Below, in pieces: positions 53,519-60,940 of a stretch of 64,000 nt of DNA (position 1 is its first letter; the number at the start of each line of letters is the position of its first letter). The notes beneath the pieces were generated by a model that saw nothing but the letters and a program-made list of their open reading frames with translations, was not told the origin of the DNA and ran no database searches. The DNA is from Sphingobacteriaceae bacterium DW12. Its GTDB lineage: Bacteria > Bacteroidota > Bacteroidia > Sphingobacteriales > Sphingobacteriaceae. The position numbers and the translations under genes were made by a program. The stretch spans positions 434,001 to 498,000 of the forward strand of contig JROE01000002.1 of the NCBI GenBank assembly GCA_000783305.1, read 5' to 3'.

Positions 53519-54268
53519 ATGGAACAAAGGCCAACTGCCCGTTTTATTGATTTTGACAATGGAGAATCCATTGCCCATTCGTTGCGCACTATATATGCGA
53601 AGGAGATTGTACATGATATCGGCAAGGGAAAGATCAATGAACTATATCAATTTGCCAAAAAAGCATTATTGACCGACAAAGCCGAATACTATTGCTCGCA
53701 ATATCATATATCCATGCTTTACAATTACGAAAAAGATCAAATCTATGCAAAAGGAATTAGATCACTGAAGGATTCTATAGATGATATCTGGTATAAAATT
53801 GCATTGACTGCCCAGAAAATAGGATTTGAAAATTTAAAAATTCTTAAAGAACTGGCCTGTCAAGATCAGCTATATATACTTCGCACTACATCCAATCAGG
53901 GCCTGTACTCCTATCTAATGAAAGAATCTGCAGAGCAAATGATCGTAGACCAACTATCTACACCCTACACCCGCCTGCCACATATTGTACGCACTATTAT
54001 ACAAATAGGCTATGACCACCAAATTCAAGACATTGAACAATTAGAAAACGCCTTAATACGAAAGTCGAAACCCTATATTATTAAATTCTATACTAAAATA
54101 AGCCCCGAAACAGCGTTGGCTGCTATCAAAATTGGCTTACAATATCTCCTGAATTACATTCAGGATCCAAACGAGAATCAGAGGCTAATCAAGTCTACCA
54201 ACGTACTCTTAGATACAGATAAAAGTATGGTCATGCCGAGCAAAATATGTTATGTCAAAAAAATATAG
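53519..54268 (+). CDS. Unrecognised 249-residue protein
   Basis: I do not recognise this gene. It encodes 249 residues with no signal peptide, no membrane segment and mixed helix-rich composition (FLEN/LKIL, TRLPHIVRTIIQIGYDHQIQ, SPETALAAIKIGLQYLLNYI). It has a proper ATG, even codon usage and no stop, so it is probably a real cytoplasmic protein. It stands between the CDF gene and, convergently, the arginase gene; neither side suggests a function. The preceding 299 bp contain no recognised regulatory element. Confidence 0.75.
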   Translation: MEQRPTARFIDFDNGESIAHSLRTIYAKEIVHDIGKGKINELYQFAKKALLTDKAEYYCSQYHISMLYNYEKDQIYAKGIRSLKDSIDDIWYKIALTAQKIGFENLKILKELACQDQLYILRTTSNQGLYSYLMKESAEQMIVDQLSTPYTRLPHIVRTIIQIGYDHQIQDIEQLENALIRKSKPYIIKFYTKISPETALAAIKIGLQYLLNYIQDPNENQRLIKSTNVLLDTDKSMVMPSKICYVKKI

Positions 54269-54342
54269 TGAAATATAATCAACTCTCGTTATGTGAACAT
54301 ATCTGCTTCTCAATGCATTACATTAACTTCCTCCTTTAGCTT

Positions 54343-55299
54343 TTATGCTCTCTCCAGTAAAAGAGTTACTTGCTCCAAAATGTCAAAAGTGACCTCAGCC
54401 ATTCTATTACCTCGGTTGTCCAATAAAGGATTAACCTCCACCACCTCCAAACAGACAATCTTATTAGAGGTTATTAGCTCCTTTAGTAATAGGGTGACTT
54501 CTGAAGGGAAAAATCCTCGTGGGACAGGTGTACCCGTTCCTTCAGATATCATCACACTGTCCATGCTGTCCACATCAAATGATACATACAATATGTCGCA
54601 GTGGCGCATTTGATTGAATACCTCTTCCACACAACATTTTATTGTTTTATCTCGCACTTCATTCACCCTATAGTTTTTGATGCCCAAACGCGCCATCAAA
54701 GCCTCTTCGGCGTCTTCGGTATCCCGCACACCAAAATAAACCAAATCTTCAGGTAGTACCTTCACTTCTGGAATACCGATATGTTTTAATTTTTCCCAAT
54801 ATAAGCGAGTATGCTCGTCAACCTCATTTTGTTTGCTATCTAAATTATCCTGCTGCATCACTGATGCAAGTGGCATGCCATGCAGGTTGCCAGAGGGAGT
54901 TGTGTAAGGCGAATGGATGTCGGCATGCGCATCTATCCAGACCACTCCCAAACGCTTGTTGGGAAATGCAGCCTTGATCCCCCCTATCGTACCAATTGCC
55001 GAAGAATGGTCACCAGAGAATACCAACGGAAGGTTATCCTTCAATAAACTATCTTCCACAATAGTAGACACCTGTCTGCACTGTTGATACACTTCTTTGA
55101 TATGCTTACCAAATGGATTTGCATCTGTCTCATATATCGAATCATTTCGTGTCTGTACATCCACGGAAGGATATTTCTTAAAAAATAGACTTCCCTTATT
55201 TATAGCGGCAATCTCAATCGCATCGATTCCCATATCGGAACCTCTAGTTCCAGCACCTATATCCGATCTATTCTTAATCAGTTCTATCGACTTTTTCAT
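54343..55299 (-). CDS. rocF: Arginase
   Basis: The 318-residue enzyme hydrolyses L-arginine to ornithine and urea. The binuclear manganese ligands are visible: GDHSSA (His98), [10 protein letters not shown] (Asp123, His125, Asp127) and SFDVDSMD (both Asp, about 247-249). [10 protein letters not shown] and the terminal VVEVNP follow the arginase pattern, although agmatinase or formiminoglutamase specificity cannot be excluded completely. The ATG overlaps the end of the ornithine aminotransferase gene by 4 bp (ATGA), so translation is coupled. Confidence 0.93.
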   Translation of the reverse strand: MKKSIELIKNRSDIGAGTRGSDMGIDAIEIAAINKGSLFFKKYPSVDVQTRNDSIYETDANPFGKHIKEVYQQCRQVSTIVEDSLLKDNLPLVFSGDHSSAIGTIGGIKAAFPNKRLGVVWIDAHADIHSPYTTPSGNLHGMPLASVMQQDNLDSKQNEVDEHTRLYWEKLKHIGIPEVKVLPEDLVYFGVRDTEDAEEALMARLGIKNYRVNEVRDKTIKCCVEEVFNQMRHCDILYVSFDVDSMDSVMISEGTGTPVPRGFFPSEVTLLLKELITSNKIVCLEVVEVNPLLDNRGNRMAEVTFDILEQVTLLLERA

Positions 55300-56555
55300 A
55301 CAAATGATTTCAATGATTTTTCGATTAAGCCAAGACTCTCTTCTATTTGTGCTTGATTAATGACCAATGGGGGGGCCAGTCGTATTTTATTTCCATGGGT
55401 AGGTTTAGCTAACAGTCCATTCTCCTTAAACTTCAGACATACGTTCCAGGCAAGATCATCATTCTCGCTACAATCCATTTCGATGGCAGTAAGTAGCCCC
55501 TTGCCCCTTACTTCCTTAATCAGACCCAATCTGCGAGCTATATCCTCAAGTCCTGCCCGGAAAATCTCGCCCATTTTTTTGCTATTTGCAGCTAGCCCCT
55601 CATCCAATACCACCTGTAGAGCTTCAACCCCCACTGCACAAGCCAAAGGATTACCGCCATAGGTCGAACCATGTTCACCTGGCTTGATCGTCAGCATAAT
55701 TTCATCATCTGCTAACACCGCAGATACGGGCAGTACACCTCCAGACAGCGCCTTCCCTAAAATCAAGATATCAGCCTTACTTCCGTGTTCCTTTGCCGAC
55801 ACATCATATGAAGCCAATAAGCTTCCTGTTCGAGCTATACCCGTCTGTATCTCATCGACTATGAGCAAGACATTATTTATTGTGCACAACTCACGTATTG
55901 CTCGAAGATATCCTTCATCTGGAATAATGATTCCGGCCTCCCCTTGTATTGGCTCCACTATAAATCCAGCAATATTTTTATCGGACTCCAACAACTGCGC
56001 AAAGGCTTGCACATCATTGTATGGCACCTGCACCATCCCAGATACAAACGGACCAAACCCTTTGGTGCTTGTCTCATCATTTGATGCGGAAATCACTGAT
56101 ATCGTCCGACCGTGAAAATTATCCTTTGCAAACACAATCTTAGCTTGATCAGGGGCCACCCCTTTTACCGTGTAGGCCCATTTACGGCACAGTTTGAGGG
56201 CAGTCTCCACAGCCTCTACTCCCGAATTCATGACCAATGCTTTGTCATAGCCAAAAAGTTCACACATATACTCTTCAAAATCACCTAACTTATTGTTATA
56301 AAATGCCCTCGAAGTAAGTGTCAATTTAGCGGCCTGTTCATTTAGCGCTCGGATAATACGGGGGTGACAATGCCCTTGATTAACTGCTGAATAAGCCGAT
56401 AAAAAATCAAAATACTTATTCCCCTCCACATCCCAGACAAATGCGCCTTCACCTTTTTCCAATACCACCGGCAAAGGATGATAATTATGCGCTCCGTATT
56501 GGCTTTCTTTAGCGATAAAAGCCTCGCTCTTTGTTAAATTCGCCTGAGTTCCCAT
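55296..56555 (-). CDS. rocD: Ornithine aminotransferase
   Basis: This is a PLP-dependent class III aminotransferase of 419 residues that converts ornithine and 2-oxoglutarate to glutamate semialdehyde and glutamate. Signatures: GCH-type [46 protein letters not shown] with Asp234 contacting PLP, and Lys268 in [10 protein letters not shown]. With arginase it forms a two-enzyme arginine-degradation operon leading to glutamate. An in-frame TTG lies 27 bp upstream of the ATG used here; the ATG (MGTQANL) is clearly preferable. The divergent Lrp/AsnC gene is 152 bp away. Confidence 0.95.
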   Translation of the reverse strand: MGTQANLTKSEAFIAKESQYGAHNYHPLPVVLEKGEGAFVWDVEGNKYFDFLSAYSAVNQGHCHPRIIRALNEQAAKLTLTSRAFYNNKLGDFEEYMCELFGYDKALVMNSGVEAVETALKLCRKWAYTVKGVAPDQAKIVFAKDNFHGRTISVISASNDETSTKGFGPFVSGMVQVPYNDVQAFAQLLESDKNIAGFIVEPIQGEAGIIIPDEGYLRAIRELCTINNVLLIVDEIQTGIARTGSLLASYDVSAKEHGSKADILILGKALSGGVLPVSAVLADDEIMLTIKPGEHGSTYGGNPLACAVGVEALQVVLDEGLAANSKKMGEIFRAGLEDIARRLGLIKEVRGKGLLTAIEMDCSENDDLAWNVCLKFKENGLLAKPTHGNKIRLAPPLVINQAQIEESLGLIEKSLKSFV

Positions 56556-56623
56556 ATCTTTAAGTTTTTGTTTACAATCCAAAATTATAAAATATAACGC
56601 ATAGACTGCAAACTAAAATAAAA

Positions 56624-56658
56624 TTTGACTCATCAAGTCATTTAAATTAGTAAATTTG
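56624..56658 (+). promoter_or_regulatory. Predicted promoter of the Lrp/AsnC gene
   Basis: TTTG (56624-56627), a 23-bp spacer and TAAATTTG (56651-56658) fit the Bacteroidota consensus. Transcription should begin inside the AAC repeat that follows immediately. Confidence 0.6.
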
Positions 56659-56696
<38 letters not shown>

Positions 56697-56706
56697 ACCC
56701 TTATAT

Positions 56707-57153
56707 ATGTTAGATGACTTTGACATTCGTATATTAAAAATGTTGGACAAGGATGGCCGTATGGCTTATTCAGCAATCGCCAATGAGATGGGGGTATCCA
56801 ATACCATGATTCATCAGCGCATTGCTCGAATGGTCGAACAAGGTGTCCTAGAAGGCACCAAGCCTGTGTTGAACGAGAAGAAGCTAGGCTACGACTGGGG
56901 CGCATTTACGAGCCTCAGTCTTGAAAAAGACCATGATTCCCAACGTGTTATCGAAGAGCTCAAAAAAATACCAGAAGTCACGGAATGCTATTTTATAACT
57001 GGTAACTACACACTTTATATCAAAATCATTGCGAAGAACCACGAACACATGCGTCAACTGTTATACGAAGAGATAGACAATATTCCAGGCATCGCTAAAA
57101 CAGACTCCATAATTGAGTTAGGCTGTGCATTCAAGCGCAACATCATATTATAA
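56707..57153 (+). CDS. Lrp/AsnC-family transcriptional regulator
   Basis: This 148-residue regulator has an N-terminal winged helix-turn-helix (LDDFDIRILKMLDKDGRMAY, then SAIANEMGVSNTMIHQRIAR) and a C-terminal RAM-type effector domain (IPEVTECYFITGNYTLYIKI, GIAKTDSIIEL). It is divergent from rocD-rocF and probably controls those genes with arginine, ornithine or a related amino acid as effector. The frame extends upstream through the AAC repeat to TTG 56656, which would add poly-asparagine; the ATG at 56707 is the normal start for this family and is preferred. Confidence 0.93.
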   Translation: MLDDFDIRILKMLDKDGRMAYSAIANEMGVSNTMIHQRIARMVEQGVLEGTKPVLNEKKLGYDWGAFTSLSLEKDHDSQRVIEELKKIPEVTECYFITGNYTLYIKIIAKNHEHMRQLLYEEIDNIPGIAKTDSIIELGCAFKRNIIL

Positions 57154-57190
57154 CATCGTCTTTATGCAGTATACAGCATTCTAGCAGATG

Positions 57191-57526
57191 CTATCCCTTA
57201 TTCTTAGACTGTCCTGTCGGCATGAAGCATAAGCCATGTGCTGCCAATGCTGATCTAAATATAGGTAGAGAAGCTTTACCTATTCCATGTAGATTCAGAA
57301 TTTCCTTCTCTGTGAATGTCGATAATTCTTCGAGAGTAATGATTCCATAATGCAAAAGGGCATTCCTCGCAGGATTACTCAGCAAAGCCAAGAAACCAGC
57401 TAACGGCTTCTTACCTTTTTCACAAATAGGACAAGTTGGGCAATCCGAACTTTTATAGAACTGGTGCCCATTGTCACAGATTTTCATTTTTTTGGAAGTC
57501 GTCATCATTTTTATAGTTGTTTGCAT
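57191..57526 (-). CDS. Small zinc-ribbon plus RNA-polymerase alpha-CTD-like (helix-hairpin-helix) protein
   Basis: The 111-residue protein has an N-terminal zinc-finger-like segment (CDNGHQFYKSSDCPTCPICE, about 17-36, with three or four Cys and a His) and a C-terminal helix-hairpin-helix resembling the RNA polymerase alpha C-terminal domain (ITLEELSTFTEKEILNLHGI, GKASLPIFRSAL). Such proteins are annotated only as alpha-CTD-like and probably bind DNA or RNA. It is convergent with the Lrp gene, 37 bp away. A start at the internal ATG 57487 is also possible. Confidence 0.85.
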   Translation of the reverse strand: MQTTIKMMTTSKKMKICDNGHQFYKSSDCPTCPICEKGKKPLAGFLALLSNPARNALLHYGIITLEELSTFTEKEILNLHGIGKASLPIFRSALAAHGLCFMPTGQSKNKG

Positions 57527-57873
57527 GCTATAAATACAATTTTACAACAAAAAACCGATTAACTTCCTTCGCATAAGACAAGAAATCAACCAATTAGACT
57601 TGCTTAGTCGTAAACGAAATCCCATCACGGGAAGCAGCTGCTGTTTATAACCAGGTGCTATTACAACAGTATACGCAGACATATTGATACTTTTTTTAAA
57701 ATATTTAATAATCAAGTGTAAGTTTTTCATTCTTTCAACTACCTATTGGATAAAATAATCCTATATGGAATTAACAACACCCATGCTTAGAATTGATCCG
57801 GTCGAAACTAAGACTCCGAGTGATTCACAATCAATAAATCGCTTCAAATCGTTAACTTTAATCAAAAATCGAT

Positions 57874-58347
57874 ATGGACGAACCTGATTTTTTAACTCTA
57901 CTACACGAACATCGCGGGATTCTTCATAAAATATGTCGTCTATATCGAGATTCCAAAGAGGACAGAGAAGATCTCTTTCAGGAAATCACATTCCAACTCT
58001 GGAAATCTCGACAAGGATTTAAAAACGAAGCAAAAGCAAGTACTTGGATATATCGTATTGCGCTGAACACAGCAATAGCTACGTTCCGCAAAAAAGCCCA
58101 TACAATTATCTATCCCCCCGTACTACCAGATACTGCTGAAGAGTTGCCATCGGACGAACTGGCACTGCGACAAGAACGTCTGTTCGCAGCCCTGAAACAA
58201 CTTGATGACGGTGATAAAGCAATAATCACCCTTTACCTCGAAGACCTCAGCTATCAACAGATTGCGCATATTACAGGAATAAGCGAAAACTATGTGGGAG
58301 TCAAATTAAATCGGATCAAAACAAAAATTCAAAAACTTTTAGGCTAA
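57874..58347 (+). CDS. ECF RNA polymerase sigma factor
   Basis: The 157-residue ECF sigma factor has region 2 (SKEDREDLFQEITFQLWKSR, about 27-46) and region 4 (LDDGDKAIITLYLEDLSYQQ, then IAHITGISENYVGVKLNRIK). It differs from the SusC-linked FecI types: it lacks the LPPQRK motif and is followed by a membrane protein rather than FecR. The next gene begins 5 bp after its stop, so the two are one operon. Such pairs are common in Bacteroidota. Confidence 0.94.
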   Translation: MDEPDFLTLLHEHRGILHKICRLYRDSKEDREDLFQEITFQLWKSRQGFKNEAKASTWIYRIALNTAIATFRKKAHTIIYPPVLPDTAEELPSDELALRQERLFAALKQLDDGDKAIITLYLEDLSYQQIAHITGISENYVGVKLNRIKTKIQKLLG

Positions 58348-58352
58348 ACGCA

Positions 58353-58895
58353 ATGGAACTAAACGAACTAAAATCAACATGGAATACCCTAAACAGTCCC
58401 GATTTGTCAAAGACAGATATACTAAACATGCTATCCGAAAATAAGCATCCCGTGTTAAAAAGTATTCGCAAACAGTTGCTTATTGAGCTGGTTGGATGGA
58501 CTATATTCCTATTGTGCTACTACTCCATGTTCGACGGAAATGCAAAACCACTGTGGGTAAATGCACTGCTCATCCTTTCCATCTTATTGCCGGCAGGGCA
58601 CAATTTAATGGGTTACAACCTTGCAAAACATCTGATATGCGGAGTCAATATCCATCAATCACTTCAAATCTATCTATCAAAAATCAAGGTTTATGCTGCA
58701 TCGTCCATTATCACCAGGCAGATTTACCTGACGGGAATTCTGCTATTCTTCGGCTATGGCCTAAACAACGGTCCCAGACAACATCTCGCTTTCGTAATAA
58801 TCGGACTCGTTTTTTCAGCACAATTGATTATGACGACCAGGATTTGGCAAAAGCGAATAAGAAAACTTAAAGAGTCACTAGCGGCCTTCAATTGA
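58353..58895 (+). CDS. Membrane protein, probable anti-sigma partner
   Basis: The 180-residue protein has a soluble N-terminal part (MELNELKSTWNTLN, about 1-40), with conserved short MELxxLKxxW start found in sigma-linked membrane proteins of Bacteroidota, and four hydrophobic helices (LIELVGWTIFLLCYYSMF, LWVNALLILSILLPA, ASSIITRQIYLTGILLFFGY, LAFVIIGLVFSAQLIM). The position 5 bp behind the ECF sigma gene suggests it holds the sigma factor at the membrane. No zinc-binding anti-sigma motif (HxxxCxxC) is present, so the mechanism is not the ZAS type. Confidence 0.8.
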   Translation: MELNELKSTWNTLNSPDLSKTDILNMLSENKHPVLKSIRKQLLIELVGWTIFLLCYYSMFDGNAKPLWVNALLILSILLPAGHNLMGYNLAKHLICGVNIHQSLQIYLSKIKVYAASSIITRQIYLTGILLFFGYGLNNGPRQHLAFVIIGLVFSAQLIMTTRIWQKRIRKLKESLAAFN

Positions 58896-59057
58896 CACTC
58901 GCCCTACAAATACATTCGGATGGTATGTGAAAAATAGCTATCCAAGGGGTTGTGTATAGCAAAGGCATATAAGCGTAATATTATAAATTTTCTTATCTTA
59001 ACACTATCCGTACTACAAAGGAGTATGCGGATATTTCAGGAAAGAGCTGATATTCAT

Positions 59058-59762
59058 ATGTTAAAGACATTTGCTGACAAAGTCATAGATTTTAATCGAA
59101 TGCTACACTATTCAGGGCTGTTACCACCGGGATATGAAGTGATGAATCCCTATTTAGATAACCCCGAAACAATGGAGGTCATGCAGCAGTTTTACCAAAC
59201 TTTTTATGCCGACACTAGACAACGGAAATTCATTGTCGGAATCAACCCGAGCCGTCATGGTGCCGGTGTCACAGGCGTCCCTTTTACGGATACCAAACGA
59301 TTACAAAGTGCTTGTGGTATCCAAATGCAGTCAGCCCATACGCATGAGATATCCTCGGTCTTTATGTACGACATGATTGCCGAATATGGAGGAGTAAGAG
59401 ATTTTTACAGCAGTTTCTACATCAATTCGCCATTTCCACTGGCTATTATACGTCGTACTACGGACGGCAAATGGCTGAATGCCAACTACTATGACGACCC
59501 TAGGCTCTTCGCCTTAGTCAAAGACTTCATGATTGATTCGCTACAGCAACACATCGCCTTAGGGCTTGACACATCAGAAGTATTTATCTTGGGTAAGAAA
59601 AATGCAGTTTTTATCCAAAAACTCAATAAAGAAGCAGGGCTATTTGATAAATTGACCATCTTGGAGCATCCACGCTACATTCAACAATATAAATCCAAAG
59701 ACAAGCAGTATTATATCAACAAATACATCACCACCCTTCATCCGACGCCATCTGATTCGTGA
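59058..59762 (+). CDS. SMUG2-type uracil-DNA glycosylase family protein (DUF4918)
   Basis: The 234-residue protein matches SMUG2-like glycosylases: MLKTFADKVIDFNRML at the start, the active-site-type motif GINPSRHGAGVTG (about 61-73) and a second motif near ILEHPRYIQQ. These excise uracil or related bases from DNA. The frame is open upstream, with an ATG at 59025 and a TTG at 58950; ATG 59058 gives the usual family N-terminus. It stands alone after the sigma operon. Confidence 0.85.
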   Translation: MLKTFADKVIDFNRMLHYSGLLPPGYEVMNPYLDNPETMEVMQQFYQTFYADTRQRKFIVGINPSRHGAGVTGVPFTDTKRLQSACGIQMQSAHTHEISSVFMYDMIAEYGGVRDFYSSFYINSPFPLAIIRRTTDGKWLNANYYDDPRLFALVKDFMIDSLQQHIALGLDTSEVFILGKKNAVFIQKLNKEAGLFDKLTILEHPRYIQQYKSKDKQYYINKYITTLHPTPSDS

Positions 59763-59826
59763 ATACACGTTATTATTCACTGCCGTCAATTTCAAACCTC
59801 CTTCGCTAGCACTAACATTTATACAC

Positions 59827-60255
59827 ATGAACAAAATATACAAGTCTAAAATCAGTCCATGGCTCACTCTCTTAATACTGAGCGCAATCTTTGGCCCTGT
59901 CATTCCAATGGCCAGCGACTTCATTTGGACCTCCCTTGTGTACATCATCGTACTTTCGGTTCTCTTTATCCCTACGTTGTTCAATACACACTACATCCTC
60001 ACTCCCGACCAATTGATTATCAAGAGTGGAATTTTATTCCACAAAAAAATTCCATTACACAGCATCCGAAAAATAGTCGAGACAGGAAATATGGCCAGTG
60101 CCCCCGCCATGTCTTTAGACAGACTTGAGATTTTTTTCGGCAAATTTGACACCGTACTGGTCTCGCCTAAAGATAAAACGGGGTTTATAAAGGCAGTCAC
60201 GGCCATCCATCCAGATATCGAGGTCAAATTCAAGAATAACTCTTACGGAACATAG
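59827..60255 (+). CDS. PH-domain-like membrane protein
   Basis: The 142-residue protein has two N-terminal transmembrane helices (LTLLILSAIFGPVIPMA and LVYIIVLSVLFIPTLF) followed by a bacterial PH-like domain (THYILTPDQLIIKSGILFHK, IPLHSIRKIVETGNM, SLDRLEIFFGKFDTVLVSPK). This is the pattern of bPH/DUF1200-type YdbT-like proteins. The function is unknown; they are thought to sense or organise the membrane. It lies between the SMUG2 and acetyltransferase genes, 57 bp upstream of the latter. Confidence 0.85.
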   Translation: MNKIYKSKISPWLTLLILSAIFGPVIPMASDFIWTSLVYIIVLSVLFIPTLFNTHYILTPDQLIIKSGILFHKKIPLHSIRKIVETGNMASAPAMSLDRLEIFFGKFDTVLVSPKDKTGFIKAVTAIHPDIEVKFKNNSYGT

Positions 60256-60311
60256 ATTAGTCATCTATCCGAAAAAATATCGGATAACATTAGCTATAAC
60301 ACCATAAAAAA

Positions 60312-60851
60312 ATGAACATACACATCAGACCAGAACGACACGAAGATTTTCAATCTATTTTTAATCTTGTTAAACAAGCATTTGAAGCAGAGGAAATGAG
60401 TGACCATACCGAACATCATTTAGTAAGCAGACTAAGGTGTTCCAGCGCATTTATCCCTGACCTGGCACTTGTTGCTGAAACGAACGAACAGATTGTGGGA
60501 TATATTCTACTCACCAAAATCAAGGTAATCAGCAAGACCGACGAAGAATTCGAATCGCTAGCGCTGGCCCCGGTTGCAGTATTGCCAGGTTATCAAGGTA
60601 AAGGTGTGGGTGCCTTATTAATTCAAAGCGCTCACAAACGCGCATTAGACCTTGGTTTTCAATCCATTATTCTATTAGGGCACGAGCATTATTACCCTCG
60701 ATTTGGATATCATCCTTTAAAGACATATGGGATCAAACTTCCATTTGAGGTTCCTGAAGAAAATTGTATGGCCATTGAACTGGTAGAAGGCGCATTGACA
60801 AATGTAAACGGCATCGTGCATTATCCAAAAGAATTTGGTCTAGCTGAATAA
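60312..60851 (+). CDS. GNAT-family N-acetyltransferase
   Basis: The 179-residue acetyl-CoA-dependent transferase has motif A LAPVAVLPGYQGKGVGALLI, with the pyrophosphate-binding QGKGVG, and a YjhB/YhbS-like C-terminal segment (FQSIILLGHEHYYPRFGYHP). The substrate is unknown; related YhbS-type enzymes act on small molecules. It is probably an operon partner of the preceding PH-like protein. Confidence 0.92.
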   Translation: MNIHIRPERHEDFQSIFNLVKQAFEAEEMSDHTEHHLVSRLRCSSAFIPDLALVAETNEQIVGYILLTKIKVISKTDEEFESLALAPVAVLPGYQGKGVGALLIQSAHKRALDLGFQSIILLGHEHYYPRFGYHPLKTYGIKLPFEVPEENCMAIELVEGALTNVNGIVHYPKEFGLAE

Positions 60852-60940
60852 ACAAGACACAGCCGTGAGATGACACCATTATTCCTGGAAAAAGGTTAAC
60901 ATTCAATTAAGTGTACGTAAAGCCTAATAAGGAGTTTCAG

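Noticed and set aside
57542-57730. 62-codon minus-strand frame beside the zinc-ribbon gene
   Set aside because: No motif, poor leader and low-complexity composition; not supported.
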